Assembly: GCA_029565935.1 (NCBI GenBank)
Contig: JAKQNF010000001.1
Coordinates: 58,360 to 122,359, forward strand
Source: Bacillota bacterium
GTDB lineage: Bacteria > Bacillota > DTU025 > MWDF01
Length of the DNA stretch: 64,000 bases
Direction of reading: 5' to 3'
Of the stretch, positions 32,273 through 41,940 are shown piece after piece; positions within the stretch are counted from its first letter, which is position 1; each line of letters opens with the position of its first letter. Position numbers and translations under genes: made by a program. Under the pieces are notes generated by a model. The model saw nothing but the letters and a program-made list of their open reading frames with translations, had not been told where the DNA came from and did no database searches.

Positions 32273-34408
32273 GTGAATCCGCCTGAAGGGCGCAAGATAA
32301 TACGCGATACGGCAGATGACGCAAGGAGGACCAGGATCAAGGGCATTTGGATGTCATTGATCCTGGTTATTTTCCTTTACTCGATACTCTTCATAAGGCT
32401 TACGTACATCCAGGTCTTCAAGGCATCCGAGTATGCGGCGGAGGCCCTCTCGCAGAGGGTCAAGCCGTCGGAAGTGAACCCTACGCGGGGCAGGATCCTA
32501 GACAGGAACGGTATCGAGCTCGCATACAGCACCTCGTCGAACTCGATATTCGTAAGGCCCCAGGACCTGAAGGACCCACAGAAGGCCGCTTCTAAACTAG
32601 CCCCGATATTGGGCCTGGACCAGAAGAAGCTAGCCACCCAGCTGGAACCCGGACAGAAGCCTGGCATCATAGCCCGGAAGGTCAGCTATGAGCAACTAAG
32701 GTCCATAGCCCAGCAGAAGGTGGCCGGGCTTACGATACTTGAGCAAGGACAGCGTTTCTATCCGAAGGGCAGCCTAGCCGGCCAGCTGATAGGATTCGCG
32801 GGCAGCGACAACCAGGGCCTTGAGGGTATGGAGGCCCAATGCGACGGTACGCTCGCCGGGACCGCCGGGCTGCTGCAGGCCGAGCGCGACGCGAAGGGCA
32901 ACATAATCCCAGGAGGGCAGGAGGTCTTCACGCCTGCCGTAGACGGCCTGGACGTCGTCCTCACGATAGACGAGAACATACAGTACAGCTGCGAGAAGCA
33001 TCTAGAGAACGCCGTCAAGGAATTCGGGGCGAAGGGCGGCTTCGCGATAGCGATGGATCCCATCACCGGCGAGCTCTTGGCGATAGCCACATATCCTTTT
33101 ACCAATCCCAACGACCCTTTCACGTCCTCCACCAAGCAGAGGAGGCTGACGCCGATCACCGACTCGTACGAGCCGGGCTCCACCTTCAAGCTTATAGTGG
33201 CGGCCGCGGCCATCGAAGAGGGCCTTGCCGACCTCGATGATAAATTCTACGATCCGGGGCACATAAAAGTGGCTAACGCGACGATCAGGTGCTGGAAGGC
33301 CGGAGGCCACGGGGAGCAGACCCTCGCCGAGGCTATGGCGAACTCCTGCAACCCCGTATTCAGCAGTCTGGCGCTGAAACTGGGACCTGAGAAGTTCATG
33401 CACTACGTCACGGCGTTCGGCTTCGGTTCCAAGACCGGGGTGGACTTCCCCGGCGAGGCCACTGGCCTTTTGCACAGCCTCAAGCAGTTCAGGGTCGTAG
33501 AGCAGGCCACGTACGCCTTCGGCCAGGGCCTATCCGTTACCGGCCTGCAGCTGGTCTCAGCCCTTTCGACCATCGCCAATGGCGGTACGCTAATGCGGCC
33601 TTACCTGGTCAAGGAACTGCGCGATCTTTCAGGAACCCTTGTGAAGAGGACATTACCTGCGAAGATCAGGAAGGTGCTGTCGGACGCTACGGTGGCGAAG
33701 GTGCAGAAGATGCTGCACGATGTGACCACCATAGGTTCCGGCACTAAGGCGGTTCCCGCCGGCTACAAGGTCGCCGGCAAGACGGGGACCGCGCAGAAGC
33801 CGGAAGGCGGAGGATACGGAGACAAGAGGATCTCGTCCTTCATGGGATACCTTCCCGCAGATGATCCGAAGGTGGCGATACTCGTCGCGATCGACGAGCC
33901 GTCAACGGAGAACAGATACGGCGGAACCGTGGCAGCTCCCGTGTTCCAGCGCATCGCATCGGATATAATGAGATATATGGAAGTGGCGCCGAGCGAGCAG
34001 GTAAAGGCCTCGGAGAAAGTGGCCCAGCTCACGAAGGTGCCCGACGTCATAGGCACTGAAAGGGCTCGCGCGGCGGCCTTGCTGCGCTCAGCCGGCTTGG
34101 TTATGGCTGCCGAGGGGGAGGGCACCGTGGCGACGGAGATGGTACCGAGGCCCGGTACTTCTGCGACGAAAGGTTCCGCGGTCATGGTATACTTCGCCGA
34201 ACAAGGAACCAAGCAGGAGAAAGAGGGGCTGGAGTCAGTAGTGCCGGACCTTAGGGGGAAGTCATTGAAATCGGCGGCGATAGCGGCGGGCCTTTCGGGC
34301 TTTGCGCTGTCTCCTGAAGGAAGCGGCATTGTGTACAAGCAGTCACCCGCTCCGGGGGGCAGGTATTTGAAGGGTACGCTAATAGCTGTCTGGCTGAGGA
34401 CGCAGTAG
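32273..34408 (+). CDS. ftsI: Septal class B penicillin-binding protein with two PASTA domains
   Basis: 711-residue transpeptidase that cross-links septal peptidoglycan with FtsW. N-terminal membrane anchor (about 24-44), dimerisation domain (60-215), transpeptidase with S303-T-F-K306, S358-C-N360 and K503-T-G, then two C-terminal PASTA repeats (about 588-645 and 652-710). PASTA-bearing division PBPs are typical of Gram-positive-type lineages (PBP2x, SpoVD). Start GTG at 32273. Which of FtsI or SpoVD is the better name is open; sporulation genes are not seen. Confidence 0.93.
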   Translation: MNPPEGRKIIRDTADDARRTRIKGIWMSLILVIFLYSILFIRLTYIQVFKASEYAAEALSQRVKPSEVNPTRGRILDRNGIELAYSTSSNSIFVRPQDLKDPQKAASKLAPILGLDQKKLATQLEPGQKPGIIARKVSYEQLRSIAQQKVAGLTILEQGQRFYPKGSLAGQLIGFAGSDNQGLEGMEAQCDGTLAGTAGLLQAERDAKGNIIPGGQEVFTPAVDGLDVVLTIDENIQYSCEKHLENAVKEFGAKGGFAIAMDPITGELLAIATYPFTNPNDPFTSSTKQRRLTPITDSYEPGSTFKLIVAAAAIEEGLADLDDKFYDPGHIKVANATIRCWKAGGHGEQTLAEAMANSCNPVFSSLALKLGPEKFMHYVTAFGFGSKTGVDFPGEATGLLHSLKQFRVVEQATYAFGQGLSVTGLQLVSALSTIANGGTLMRPYLVKELRDLSGTLVKRTLPAKIRKVLSDATVAKVQKMLHDVTTIGSGTKAVPAGYKVAGKTGTAQKPEGGGYGDKRISSFMGYLPADDPKVAILVAIDEPSTENRYGGTVAAPVFQRIASDIMRYMEVAPSEQVKASEKVAQLTKVPDVIGTERARAAALLRSAGLVMAAEGEGTVATEMVPRPGTSATKGSAVMVYFAEQGTKQEKEGLESVVPDLRGKSLKSAAIAAGLSGFALSPEGSGIVYKQSPAPGGRYLKGTLIAVWLRTQ

Positions 34409-34429
34409 TAAGCGACATGAGGTGATAGG

Positions 34430-35926
34430 ATGAAGCTCTCAAAGCTCGTTGAAGGAATCGGGGAATGGGACCGCGGTCCTTCGGACCCGGAGATAAACAA
34501 GATCTGCTATGACTCGAGGCAGGTCGCCAAGGGTGATATGTACGTCGCGCTCATCGGCGCGAAGCTCGACGGGCACGATTTCATATCATCGGCCTGCGAA
34601 AGAGGCGCCGCGGCAGTGGTCCACAGCAGGGACTGCGAACTGCCCGCCGGCGTCATCGGCGTGAGGGTGCCCGACAGCAGGGAAGCGCTTTCGAAGCTAG
34701 CCACCAGGTTTTACCATGATCCATCGGCGAGGCTGACCGTCATAGGGGTGACGGGGACGAAGGGCAAGACCACCACGACGTACCTTATTGAGCACATCCT
34801 GAACGAATGCGGGATACGCTGCGGCCTCATGGGCACCATCCAGTACAGGACGGGGGCCAGGACGATGACCGCCGGCAACACCACGCCCGAATCACTCGAC
34901 ATCGCAGCCTACATGGCCGAGATGGTAGAGGCCGGATGCAAGGCCGCCGTGATGGAAGTCTCATCCCATGCGCTGGTGCAAGGGCGAGTCTCGGACATCT
35001 GCTTCGATGTCGGCGTGTTCACCAACCTGGGCCATGACCATCTAGACTACCACCTCACGTTCGAAGGGTATGCGATCGCCAAGGCCAAGCTGTTCTCCTC
35101 CCTCAAGGAGTGCCGCGGGACGGTCAACAAGCTAGCATCCAAAGCCGCCGCACTCAACGGCGACGACCAGTACTCCGGCTTCATGGGCAGGCACGCAAGG
35201 GAAGCAGGCGCCAGGAGCATAACGTACGGCCTGCAGAAAGGCTCATTCCTCTATGCTGACGACGTAATCAAGGGCATGGACGGCAACACCTTCACGGCAA
35301 GGACGATAGAGGGCGAGAGCGTGAAAGTCAAAACGAAGCTCATGGGCAACTTCAACATATACAACTGCCTGGCCGCGATGGGAGCGTGCCTCGCTGTGGG
35401 CATAGGGCTCGACAAATCGGCCGCGGCCCTTGAGAGCTTCGATGGCGTGCCCGGCAGGTTCCAGAGGGTGGACGCAGGCCAGGACTTCGCAGTGGTGGTG
35501 GACTACGCCCACACGCCTGACAGCCTGGAGAACGTCCTCAAGACAGCCCGCGACATAACGCCCGGCAGGCTAATCTCGGTATTCGGCTGCGGGGGCGACC
35601 GCGACAGGACAAAGAGGCCCAGGATGGGGGCGATATCGCAGCAGCTGGCGGACTATACCCTGCTGACTTCGGATAATCCAAGGAGCGAGGATCCTATGTC
35701 TATCATAAGGGAGATATCCGACGGTATGATCCCGGGCAAGGCCTATGAGGTCGAACCTGACAGGCACGCTGCGATCAGGAAGGCGATAAGGCTCGCAAAG
35801 CAAGGCGACATCATAGTCATCGCCGGCAAGGGCCACGAGACATATCAGATAAAGGGCCAGACCACGGTGCACTTCGACGACAGGGAGGAGGCGGCCTCCG
35901 CGATAACGGAGCTGCTGGGCAAATGA
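34430..35926 (+). CDS. murE: UDP-MurNAc-tripeptide synthetase MurE (meso-diaminopimelate type)
   Basis: 498-residue Mur ligase adding the third amino acid to the peptidoglycan stem peptide. ATP loop GVTGTKGKTTTTY, a carbamylated-lysine region and the DNPR motif (SDNPRSEDP), which marks diaminopimelate-adding rather than lysine-adding enzymes. Start ATG has GAGGTGATAGG upstream. Overlaps murF by four bases. Confidence 0.95.
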   Translation: MKLSKLVEGIGEWDRGPSDPEINKICYDSRQVAKGDMYVALIGAKLDGHDFISSACERGAAAVVHSRDCELPAGVIGVRVPDSREALSKLATRFYHDPSARLTVIGVTGTKGKTTTTYLIEHILNECGIRCGLMGTIQYRTGARTMTAGNTTPESLDIAAYMAEMVEAGCKAAVMEVSSHALVQGRVSDICFDVGVFTNLGHDHLDYHLTFEGYAIAKAKLFSSLKECRGTVNKLASKAAALNGDDQYSGFMGRHAREAGARSITYGLQKGSFLYADDVIKGMDGNTFTARTIEGESVKVKTKLMGNFNIYNCLAAMGACLAVGIGLDKSAAALESFDGVPGRFQRVDAGQDFAVVVDYAHTPDSLENVLKTARDITPGRLISVFGCGGDRDRTKRPRMGAISQQLADYTLLTSDNPRSEDPMSIIREISDGMIPGKAYEVEPDRHAAIRKAIRLAKQGDIIVIAGKGHETYQIKGQTTVHFDDREEAASAITELLGK

Positions 35927-37341
35927 AATTCGACTTAGGATGGATAATCGGATCATCCGGGGGAAGGCTAGCCGCAGGGCCCGCTGAAGGCACCATAGAA
36001 GGCTTCGCCACCGACAGCAGGCACAAGGGCGAGGGATGGCTGTTCGTGGCGCTCAAAGGAGAGCGCGTCGACGGGCACGACTACCTCGAGGACGCATCCA
36101 GGAACGGGGCGAAGGCTGCGCTCGTGTCCCGCTTGCCCGACAGGCTGCCCTCCGGCATGAGCGTCATACTCACGGACGATGCGCTTGTTGCCCTCGGGAA
36201 GGTGGCGGCAATGCACCGCAGGCGATTCGACCTGCCGGTCTTCGGGGTGACGGGCTCGGCCGGGAAGACGACCACCAAGGACATGACGGCTGCCGTCCTG
36301 TCCAGGAAATACGAGGTTCTCAAGACCATAGGGAACCTTAACGGCGAGATCGGCTGCCCGCTCACGCTTCTCAACCTCGAGCCGCGGCATGAGATCGCGG
36401 TCATCGAGATGGCCATGAGAGGATCGGGCCAGATAAGGAACCTGGCCGAAATGGCCCTTCCGGACAAGGGGATAGTCACAATAGTGGGGAGCATGCACAT
36501 GGAGTTCCTCGGTTCGAAGGAGGGCATAGCCAAGGCCAAGGCGGAGCTCGTGGAGGCGCTGCCCGCAGGAGGGCTGGCCATACTGAACAGGGATGACGAC
36601 ATGGTGTACGGCATGAGCTCCTTAAGCAGGTGCCCCTGGCTCACGTACGGGTTCGGCCACGGTTCGGACCTGATGGCATCGGACGTATCCTATGATAAGC
36701 AGGGGTCATCGTTCGATATCAAGCTGTCCGGCAAGGCGAAGTCCGTCCTCGGACTGGATCTCGACGAGATCAAAGGGCTGAGGGTGCCGTTCGCGGGCTC
36801 CCACCAGGTGAGGAACGCTCTCGCCGCAACGTGCGCCGGACTGTCCGAAGGAGTCCTTCCCGACGACATAATAGCGGCGCTGGCGGACTTCAGGCCCTCG
36901 GCCATGAGGATGGGCGTGAAACATGCCCTGGCCGGCTTCGAGGTGCTTGACGACACCTATAACGCGAATCCGGAATCGGTGCCGGCGGCGGCGGATTCTG
37001 CAATCGCCCTGGCGGCAGGAAGGCCGCTGTATCTGGTCCTCGGCGGGATGGTGGAGCTCGGCGAGACATCTTTGAAGATGCACCACGAGCTCGGCGGCAA
37101 GCTCGCCAGGCTGCCGGTGGCGGGGATAGTGACCATGGGGTCGCTTGGACACGGCATATTCGAGGGGCTCGAAGCGGCAGGATATAAAGACGCAGTCCAC
37201 ACCCAGACGCACGAGGAGGCGGCCGATAAGATCGTCAGGATCGCCCCCAAGGGCGCCTTGGTACTGGTTAAGGGCAGCAGGTCGATAGGCATGGACAAGG
37301 TAGTGTCCATCCTGACCGGTATTACTGAATCAGCCCATTAG
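35923..37341 (+). CDS. murF: UDP-MurNAc-tripeptide:D-Ala-D-Ala ligase MurF
   Basis: 472-residue Mur ligase that completes the pentapeptide. ATP loop GVTGSAGKTTTKD, the NLNGEIGCPLTLLN segment characteristic of MurF, and DDTYNANPES in the central domain. ATGA overlap with murE; its stop overlaps a GTG that could also start mraY. No ddl gene for D-Ala-D-Ala synthesis lies in the window. Confidence 0.95.
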   Translation: MKFDLGWIIGSSGGRLAAGPAEGTIEGFATDSRHKGEGWLFVALKGERVDGHDYLEDASRNGAKAALVSRLPDRLPSGMSVILTDDALVALGKVAAMHRRRFDLPVFGVTGSAGKTTTKDMTAAVLSRKYEVLKTIGNLNGEIGCPLTLLNLEPRHEIAVIEMAMRGSGQIRNLAEMALPDKGIVTIVGSMHMEFLGSKEGIAKAKAELVEALPAGGLAILNRDDDMVYGMSSLSRCPWLTYGFGHGSDLMASDVSYDKQGSSFDIKLSGKAKSVLGLDLDEIKGLRVPFAGSHQVRNALAATCAGLSEGVLPDDIIAALADFRPSAMRMGVKHALAGFEVLDDTYNANPESVPAAADSAIALAAGRPLYLVLGGMVELGETSLKMHHELGGKLARLPVAGIVTMGSLGHGIFEGLEAAGYKDAVHTQTHEEAADKIVRIAPKGALVLVKGSRSIGMDKVVSILTGITESAH

Positions 37342-37358
37342 TGAGGAGTCAAGCAGGC

Positions 37359-38312
37359 ATGGAAAGCGCGGTATTGTCATTCATAACATCTTGCGTAACG
37401 GGCGTCCTTGCGGCGCCTTGGATCATCAAGCAGCTCAAGAAGTTCAAGCTCGGACAGTTCGTAAGGGACGACGGCCCCAGCACCCACCTGTCGAAGCAGG
37501 GCACGCCCAGCATGGGCGGGATAATCATGGCGGCCGGCGTCGCCGTATCCGTCGCATTGTTCGTGCCCTTCACCCTGGACGTGCTCATGGCTACGGTGAC
37601 GGCGGCAGGGTTCGCCGCGATCGGCCTTGTGGACGACTACCTCAAGATCAGGCACAAGAGGAGCCTCGGACTGAAGGGCAGGTTCAAGTTCCTGGGACAG
37701 CTGGTCTTCGCGGGCGCCCTCGCATGGTACGCCTACTCGACCTACGGAGGGGACTTGAAGGTTCCCTTCGTCAGTGCTCCCATAAGCCTTGGCTGGCTCT
37801 ACATCCCGTTCGCCATGTTCATAGTGATTGGCGCTGCCAACGGCATGAACTTCGCCGACGGGGTGGACGGTCTTGCGGCCGGCGCCGCGGCCGCGTCCAT
37901 AGGAGCTTACGGCGTGATCGCGTTCCTTTGTATGCAGGAGGACATGACGGCGCTCTCGGCGGCCTTCGTCGGCTCGTGCCTTGCCTTCCTCGTCTTTAAC
38001 TCCCATCCGGCGCTCGTCTTCATGGGGGATACCGGATCTTTGGGCCTTGGGGGCATCTTGGGCGCGCTGGCGGTGCTGACCCACAACGAGCTGCTCCTCG
38101 CCGTGATAGGGGCGCTGTACGCGGTCGAGGTGCTATCGTCGGTCATCCAGGTCTACTACATAAGGAAGCTGAAGAGGCGCCTGTTCAAGATGGCGCCGAT
38201 ACACCACCACTTCGAACTTCTCGGCTATCCCGAGGCGCACGTGGCCGCCGGGTTCTGGATAGCGTCGTTCATCTGCGGCGCTTTGGGAATATTGGTGTTC
38301 ATAAGGGGTTAG
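37359..38312 (+). CDS. mraY: Phospho-MurNAc-pentapeptide transferase MraY
   Basis: 317-residue polytopic enzyme that makes lipid I by moving phospho-MurNAc-pentapeptide to undecaprenyl phosphate. Motifs: QGTPSMGGI, DDYLKIR with catalytic aspartates, NGMNFADGVDGLA, FMGDTGSLGLGG and PIHHHFELLG. The start is put at ATG 37359 with GAGGAG upstream; GTG at 37341, overlapping the murF stop, is the alternative. murD usually follows but is absent; ftsW starts instead. Confidence 0.95.
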   Translation: MESAVLSFITSCVTGVLAAPWIIKQLKKFKLGQFVRDDGPSTHLSKQGTPSMGGIIMAAGVAVSVALFVPFTLDVLMATVTAAGFAAIGLVDDYLKIRHKRSLGLKGRFKFLGQLVFAGALAWYAYSTYGGDLKVPFVSAPISLGWLYIPFAMFIVIGAANGMNFADGVDGLAAGAAAASIGAYGVIAFLCMQEDMTALSAAFVGSCLAFLVFNSHPALVFMGDTGSLGLGGILGALAVLTHNELLLAVIGALYAVEVLSSVIQVYYIRKLKRRLFKMAPIHHHFELLGYPEAHVAAGFWIASFICGALGILVFIRG

Positions 38313-38313
38313 G

Positions 38314-39420
38314 ATGAAAGACTACAGGCAGAGGGCCTATGACATGTCGATATTCGTGCCGGCTCTGCTCCTTCTGGGTGCAGGCCTCGTCATGGTGTTC
38401 AGCGCCTCGCAGATGCAAGCGCTCGCCGACTACGGCGACATGTTCTACTACATAAAGAAGCAGATACTCTGGGTTATACTGGGCATCGGCACCATGTACC
38501 TCTGCATGAGGCTCAGGCTCGAAAACGCCAAGAAGCTGGCAATACCAGTCTTCCTCGCGTCGCTGGCGGCTCTTGCCGCGGTCCTTGTGATAGGCAAGTC
38601 GGTCGGCGGCGCCAAGAGGTGGATAAACCTGGGCATAGGCACCCTGCAACCGTCCGAGTTCGCGAAGCCCGCCCTCATATACCTGCTGGCGTGGTATTAC
38701 GACTACATCGGCGAGCAGGGGAAGACGGACTTCGTCTATGCGGTGCTGGTGCCGATGGTGCTCACGGCCTCTGCCATGGGACTCGTGTTCTTAGAGCCCG
38801 ACTTCAGCACCGCGGGACTTTTCCTCGTGCTCGGGCTGACCGTGGTGTTCACCAACACGAAGCACAAGGCCGTGCTGACCATGATCGGCGTGCCGGTCGT
38901 CATAGGCGGATTCATCTGGGCGGTACGCGAGCCTTACAGATGGCGCAGGATAACCGGATTCCTAAATCCATGGTCCGACGCAAGATCGTCCGGCTATCAG
39001 ATCGTCCAGACCCTCTACGCGCTCGGCTCAGGCGGCATAAAGGGCCTCGGGCTCGGCCTTTCAAGGCAGAAGATGTACTACATCCCGGAGCAGCACACCG
39101 ACTTCATATTCGCGGTAGTCGGCGAGGAGCTCGGGCTGATGGGCACCTTAGGCTTCGGAGTCTTGTACCTGATCATCGCGATAAGGGGCCTGAGGCTGGC
39201 GAACCTGGCCGAGGACACGTTCAGCTCTACGCTGGCGTACGGGCTTTCCATGTGGATAGCCCTGCAGGCCTTCATAAACATGGGTGTCGTGGCAAACCTG
39301 CTGCCGGTTACCGGCATGACTTTGCCCTTGGTGTCGGCGGGAGGATCTTCCATGATACCCACCATGGCGGCGATAGGGCTGCTTCTTAACATCTCGAGGG
39401 GGACCCAGCAAGGGAGGTAA
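38314..39420 (+). CDS. ftsW: Septal peptidoglycan polymerase FtsW
   Basis: 368-residue SEDS-family glycosyltransferase with about ten membrane spans that polymerises lipid II at the septum with its partner PBP. Motifs: KRWINLGIGTLQPSEFAKP, FLEPDFSTAG, GYQIVQTLYALGSGG, PEQHTDFIFAVVGEELG and PLVSAGGSS. Start one base after the mraY stop. Its own murG neighbour makes the lipid II substrate. Confidence 0.95.
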   Translation: MKDYRQRAYDMSIFVPALLLLGAGLVMVFSASQMQALADYGDMFYYIKKQILWVILGIGTMYLCMRLRLENAKKLAIPVFLASLAALAAVLVIGKSVGGAKRWINLGIGTLQPSEFAKPALIYLLAWYYDYIGEQGKTDFVYAVLVPMVLTASAMGLVFLEPDFSTAGLFLVLGLTVVFTNTKHKAVLTMIGVPVVIGGFIWAVREPYRWRRITGFLNPWSDARSSGYQIVQTLYALGSGGIKGLGLGLSRQKMYYIPEQHTDFIFAVVGEELGLMGTLGFGVLYLIIAIRGLRLANLAEDTFSSTLAYGLSMWIALQAFINMGVVANLLPVTGMTLPLVSAGGSSMIPTMAAIGLLLNISRGTQQGR

Positions 39421-39422
39421 AT

Positions 39423-40568
39423 ATGTCGATCCAGCGTTTCCTAATCACCGGCGGTGGCACCGGCGGTCACATATATCCGGCTCTGGCGATAGCGGCAGAG
39501 CTAAAAGCAAGGCATCCCAAGGCGTCGTTCCTGTACGTAGGCGGGGCCAGGGGGCTAGAGAGCGAGCTCGTGCCGAGGGAAGGTTATGATTTCGTGGCCC
39601 TCGACGTTTCGGGCTTGTCGAGGAAATCAGGGCTCAAGGCCATCGTATCGGCCTGCAAGGCGGCCGTTTCGGTGTTCAGGGCCATAGGCATCGTAAGGAA
39701 GTTCGCCCCCGACGCCGTCATCGGCACCGGAGGGTATGCGTCCTTCCCGGTAGGCGCCGCGGCGCTGCTGTGCGGAAGGCCGCTAATACTGCACGAACAG
39801 AACGTATACCCAGGGCTTGCGAACAGGATCCTTGCCAGGTTCGCCAAAGGAATCGCCATAAGTTGGGAGAGCTCGAAGGACGGCTTTAAAGACGGCGCAG
39901 AGGTCGTCCATACCGGCAATCCCATAAGGACCTCTATCGCGAATACGACGAGGCCCGAAGGAGAAGCGAGGCTCAAGCTGGCCCACGGTCCGTTCACCGT
40001 CCTCGTGTTCGGCGGCAGCCAGGGGGCCGTGAGGATAAACGAGGCCGCGATAGGGGCCATGAAGCTCTCGAAGGGGAGCGGCGTGAGGTACATACTGGCG
40101 ACGGGAAACGCAAACTACGAAAAATACTCGAGCAAGGCTAAGGCGGAGGGCCTCGACTTCTCGAAGGATTTCAATGAGAGCGGGAAGGCCAGCTACGTCG
40201 TACCCTACATACACGACATGGCCGCGGCGCTGGCGGCGTCGGACCTGGTAGTCTCCAGGGCTGGTGCTTTAACGCTGGCCGAGATCACCGCTAACGGAAT
40301 CCCGTCGGTGCTCGTACCGCACCCTTACGTCCCGGACGATGTGCAGAGGAAGAACGCGAGGGCGATGGAAGAAAATGGCGCCGCGGTCGTGATCGAGGAT
40401 CCGGAGCTGGACGGCGAAAAGCTCGCCCGGGCCGTGACCGCCCTGGCGGCTGAGCCGGAAAGGCTCGAAGCGATGGGGAAAGCGGCGAAGAAGCTGGCCA
40501 TGCCTAAAGCCGCGTCCTTGGTGGCGGACCTTGTCGAAAGGCACATGAGAGGAGGGGATGCGAGATGA
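39423..40568 (+). CDS. murG: UDP-GlcNAc transferase MurG
   Basis: 381-residue GT-B glycosyltransferase that adds GlcNAc to lipid I, forming lipid II at the inner membrane face. Glycine-rich loop TGGGTGGHIYPALA at the N-terminus, a central GGSQGAVRIN, and the donor-site SRAGALTLAEI. Two bases after ftsW; overlaps murC by four bases. Confidence 0.95.
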   Translation: MSIQRFLITGGGTGGHIYPALAIAAELKARHPKASFLYVGGARGLESELVPREGYDFVALDVSGLSRKSGLKAIVSACKAAVSVFRAIGIVRKFAPDAVIGTGGYASFPVGAAALLCGRPLILHEQNVYPGLANRILARFAKGIAISWESSKDGFKDGAEVVHTGNPIRTSIANTTRPEGEARLKLAHGPFTVLVFGGSQGAVRINEAAIGAMKLSKGSGVRYILATGNANYEKYSSKAKAEGLDFSKDFNESGKASYVVPYIHDMAAALAASDLVVSRAGALTLAEITANGIPSVLVPHPYVPDDVQRKNARAMEENGAAVVIEDPELDGEKLARAVTALAAEPERLEAMGKAAKKLAMPKAASLVADLVERHMRGGDAR

Positions 40569-41938
40569 TCGAAGGCAGGTTGCATTTCATCGGAGCCGGT
40601 GGATACGGCATGAGGCCTCTTGCGTCCATACTCCTTAGGATGGGAAGGAAAGTGACGGGCTCCGACATCAAGGACAGCGTCGGGCTCAGGGAGCTGGAGG
40701 GCATGGGGGCAGATGTCTGGATAGGCCACAGGCCGGAGCTTGTCGCAGGGTCCGATATAGTAGTCTTCTCCAACGCGGTGCCCATGACGGACCCTGAGCT
40801 TACCGAGGCGGTAAGGATCGGCATAAGGACGATGCCAAGGGCCGAGCTCCTCGCGGAGCTCTTCAACGCGAGCGAGGGCATAGGAGTGACCGGCACCCAC
40901 GGGAAGACCACCACGACCGCCATGCTCATGTACATAATGGTCGAAGCGGGGCTGGACCCGAAGGCCCTGGTCGGCTCGGGACTGCCCGGGCTTCCTACCG
41001 GAGGGCGCTACGGCGCCGGGCCGAACATGCTAGTGGAGGCGGACGAGGCCTTCGGCACGTTCCTGAGGCTAAGGCCGTACGCCGCCGTGATAACCAACGT
41101 TGACGACGACCACAGGGACCACTACGGTTCCTATGAAGCTATAAAGGCCGCGTTTAGGCAGTTCGCCTCCCAGCTGGACCCGGAGGGGGTGCTGGTCGTG
41201 TGCTCGGATTCCTCCGACGCCTTAGAGGCCGCCTGTGGCGCGCCCTGCAGGACAATCAGGTACGGACTTTCGGAGCAGGACGGCTACTCTGCGACGGACG
41301 TCGCCCTGCACGGTATGGGTTCGTCCTTCACTCTGACAAAGGATAAGGCGCCCCTAGGTCGCGTGGACCTTGCGGTGCCCGGCCTGCACAACGTGTCCAA
41401 CTCGATCGCGGCCGCCGCGATGGCCTTCGAGCTGGGCATCCCGATGGGGCCAATATCGGCGGGGCTTGCCAGCTTCATAGGGGCGGACAGGCGTTGCCAG
41501 CTAATAGCCTCAGCGAACGGGATCAGGGTTTTCGACGACTATGCCCACCACCCCGAGGAGGTAAAAGCTACGCTGGCGGCCCTTAAGGCGGCCGGCAGGG
41601 GAAGGCTGGTCGCGCTGTTCCAGCCGCAGCGCTTCACCAGGACGAAGCTGCTCATGGACAGGTTCGCCTCGGCCTTCAAGGACGCGGACAAGCTCTTGGT
41701 GACCGAGGTCTACTACAAGGGCACCGGGGAGAGCCCCATCGAAGGGGTCAACGGCAGGGTGCTGGTTGATAGGATAAGGACTGCCAGCAACGTGGACGTG
41801 ACATTCGCAGAAGGGGCCGAGGAGGCCGCCGACTGGGCCCTGGCAGAGCTGAAGCAAGGCGATACGGTTGTGACGATGGGCGCAGGGGACATCTGGAAGG
41901 CTTCCAGGATAATAGCAGAGCATCTGGAGGACAGATAG
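40565..41938 (+). CDS. murC: UDP-MurNAc:L-alanine ligase MurC
   Basis: 457-residue Mur ligase adding the first stem-peptide residue. N-terminal Rossmann domain with GAGGYGMRPLA, ATP loop GVTGTHGKTTTTA, NVDDDHRDHYGSYE and DDYAHHPEEVKA. ATGA overlap with murG. In this cluster it is the first of the Mur ligases by pathway but is placed late, as is common. Confidence 0.95.
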   Translation: MIEGRLHFIGAGGYGMRPLASILLRMGRKVTGSDIKDSVGLRELEGMGADVWIGHRPELVAGSDIVVFSNAVPMTDPELTEAVRIGIRTMPRAELLAELFNASEGIGVTGTHGKTTTTAMLMYIMVEAGLDPKALVGSGLPGLPTGGRYGAGPNMLVEADEAFGTFLRLRPYAAVITNVDDDHRDHYGSYEAIKAAFRQFASQLDPEGVLVVCSDSSDALEAACGAPCRTIRYGLSEQDGYSATDVALHGMGSSFTLTKDKAPLGRVDLAVPGLHNVSNSIAAAAMAFELGIPMGPISAGLASFIGADRRCQLIASANGIRVFDDYAHHPEEVKATLAALKAAGRGRLVALFQPQRFTRTKLLMDRFASAFKDADKLLVTEVYYKGTGESPIEGVNGRVLVDRIRTASNVDVTFAEGAEEAADWALAELKQGDTVVTMGAGDIWKASRIIAEHLEDR

Positions 41939-41940
41939 GG

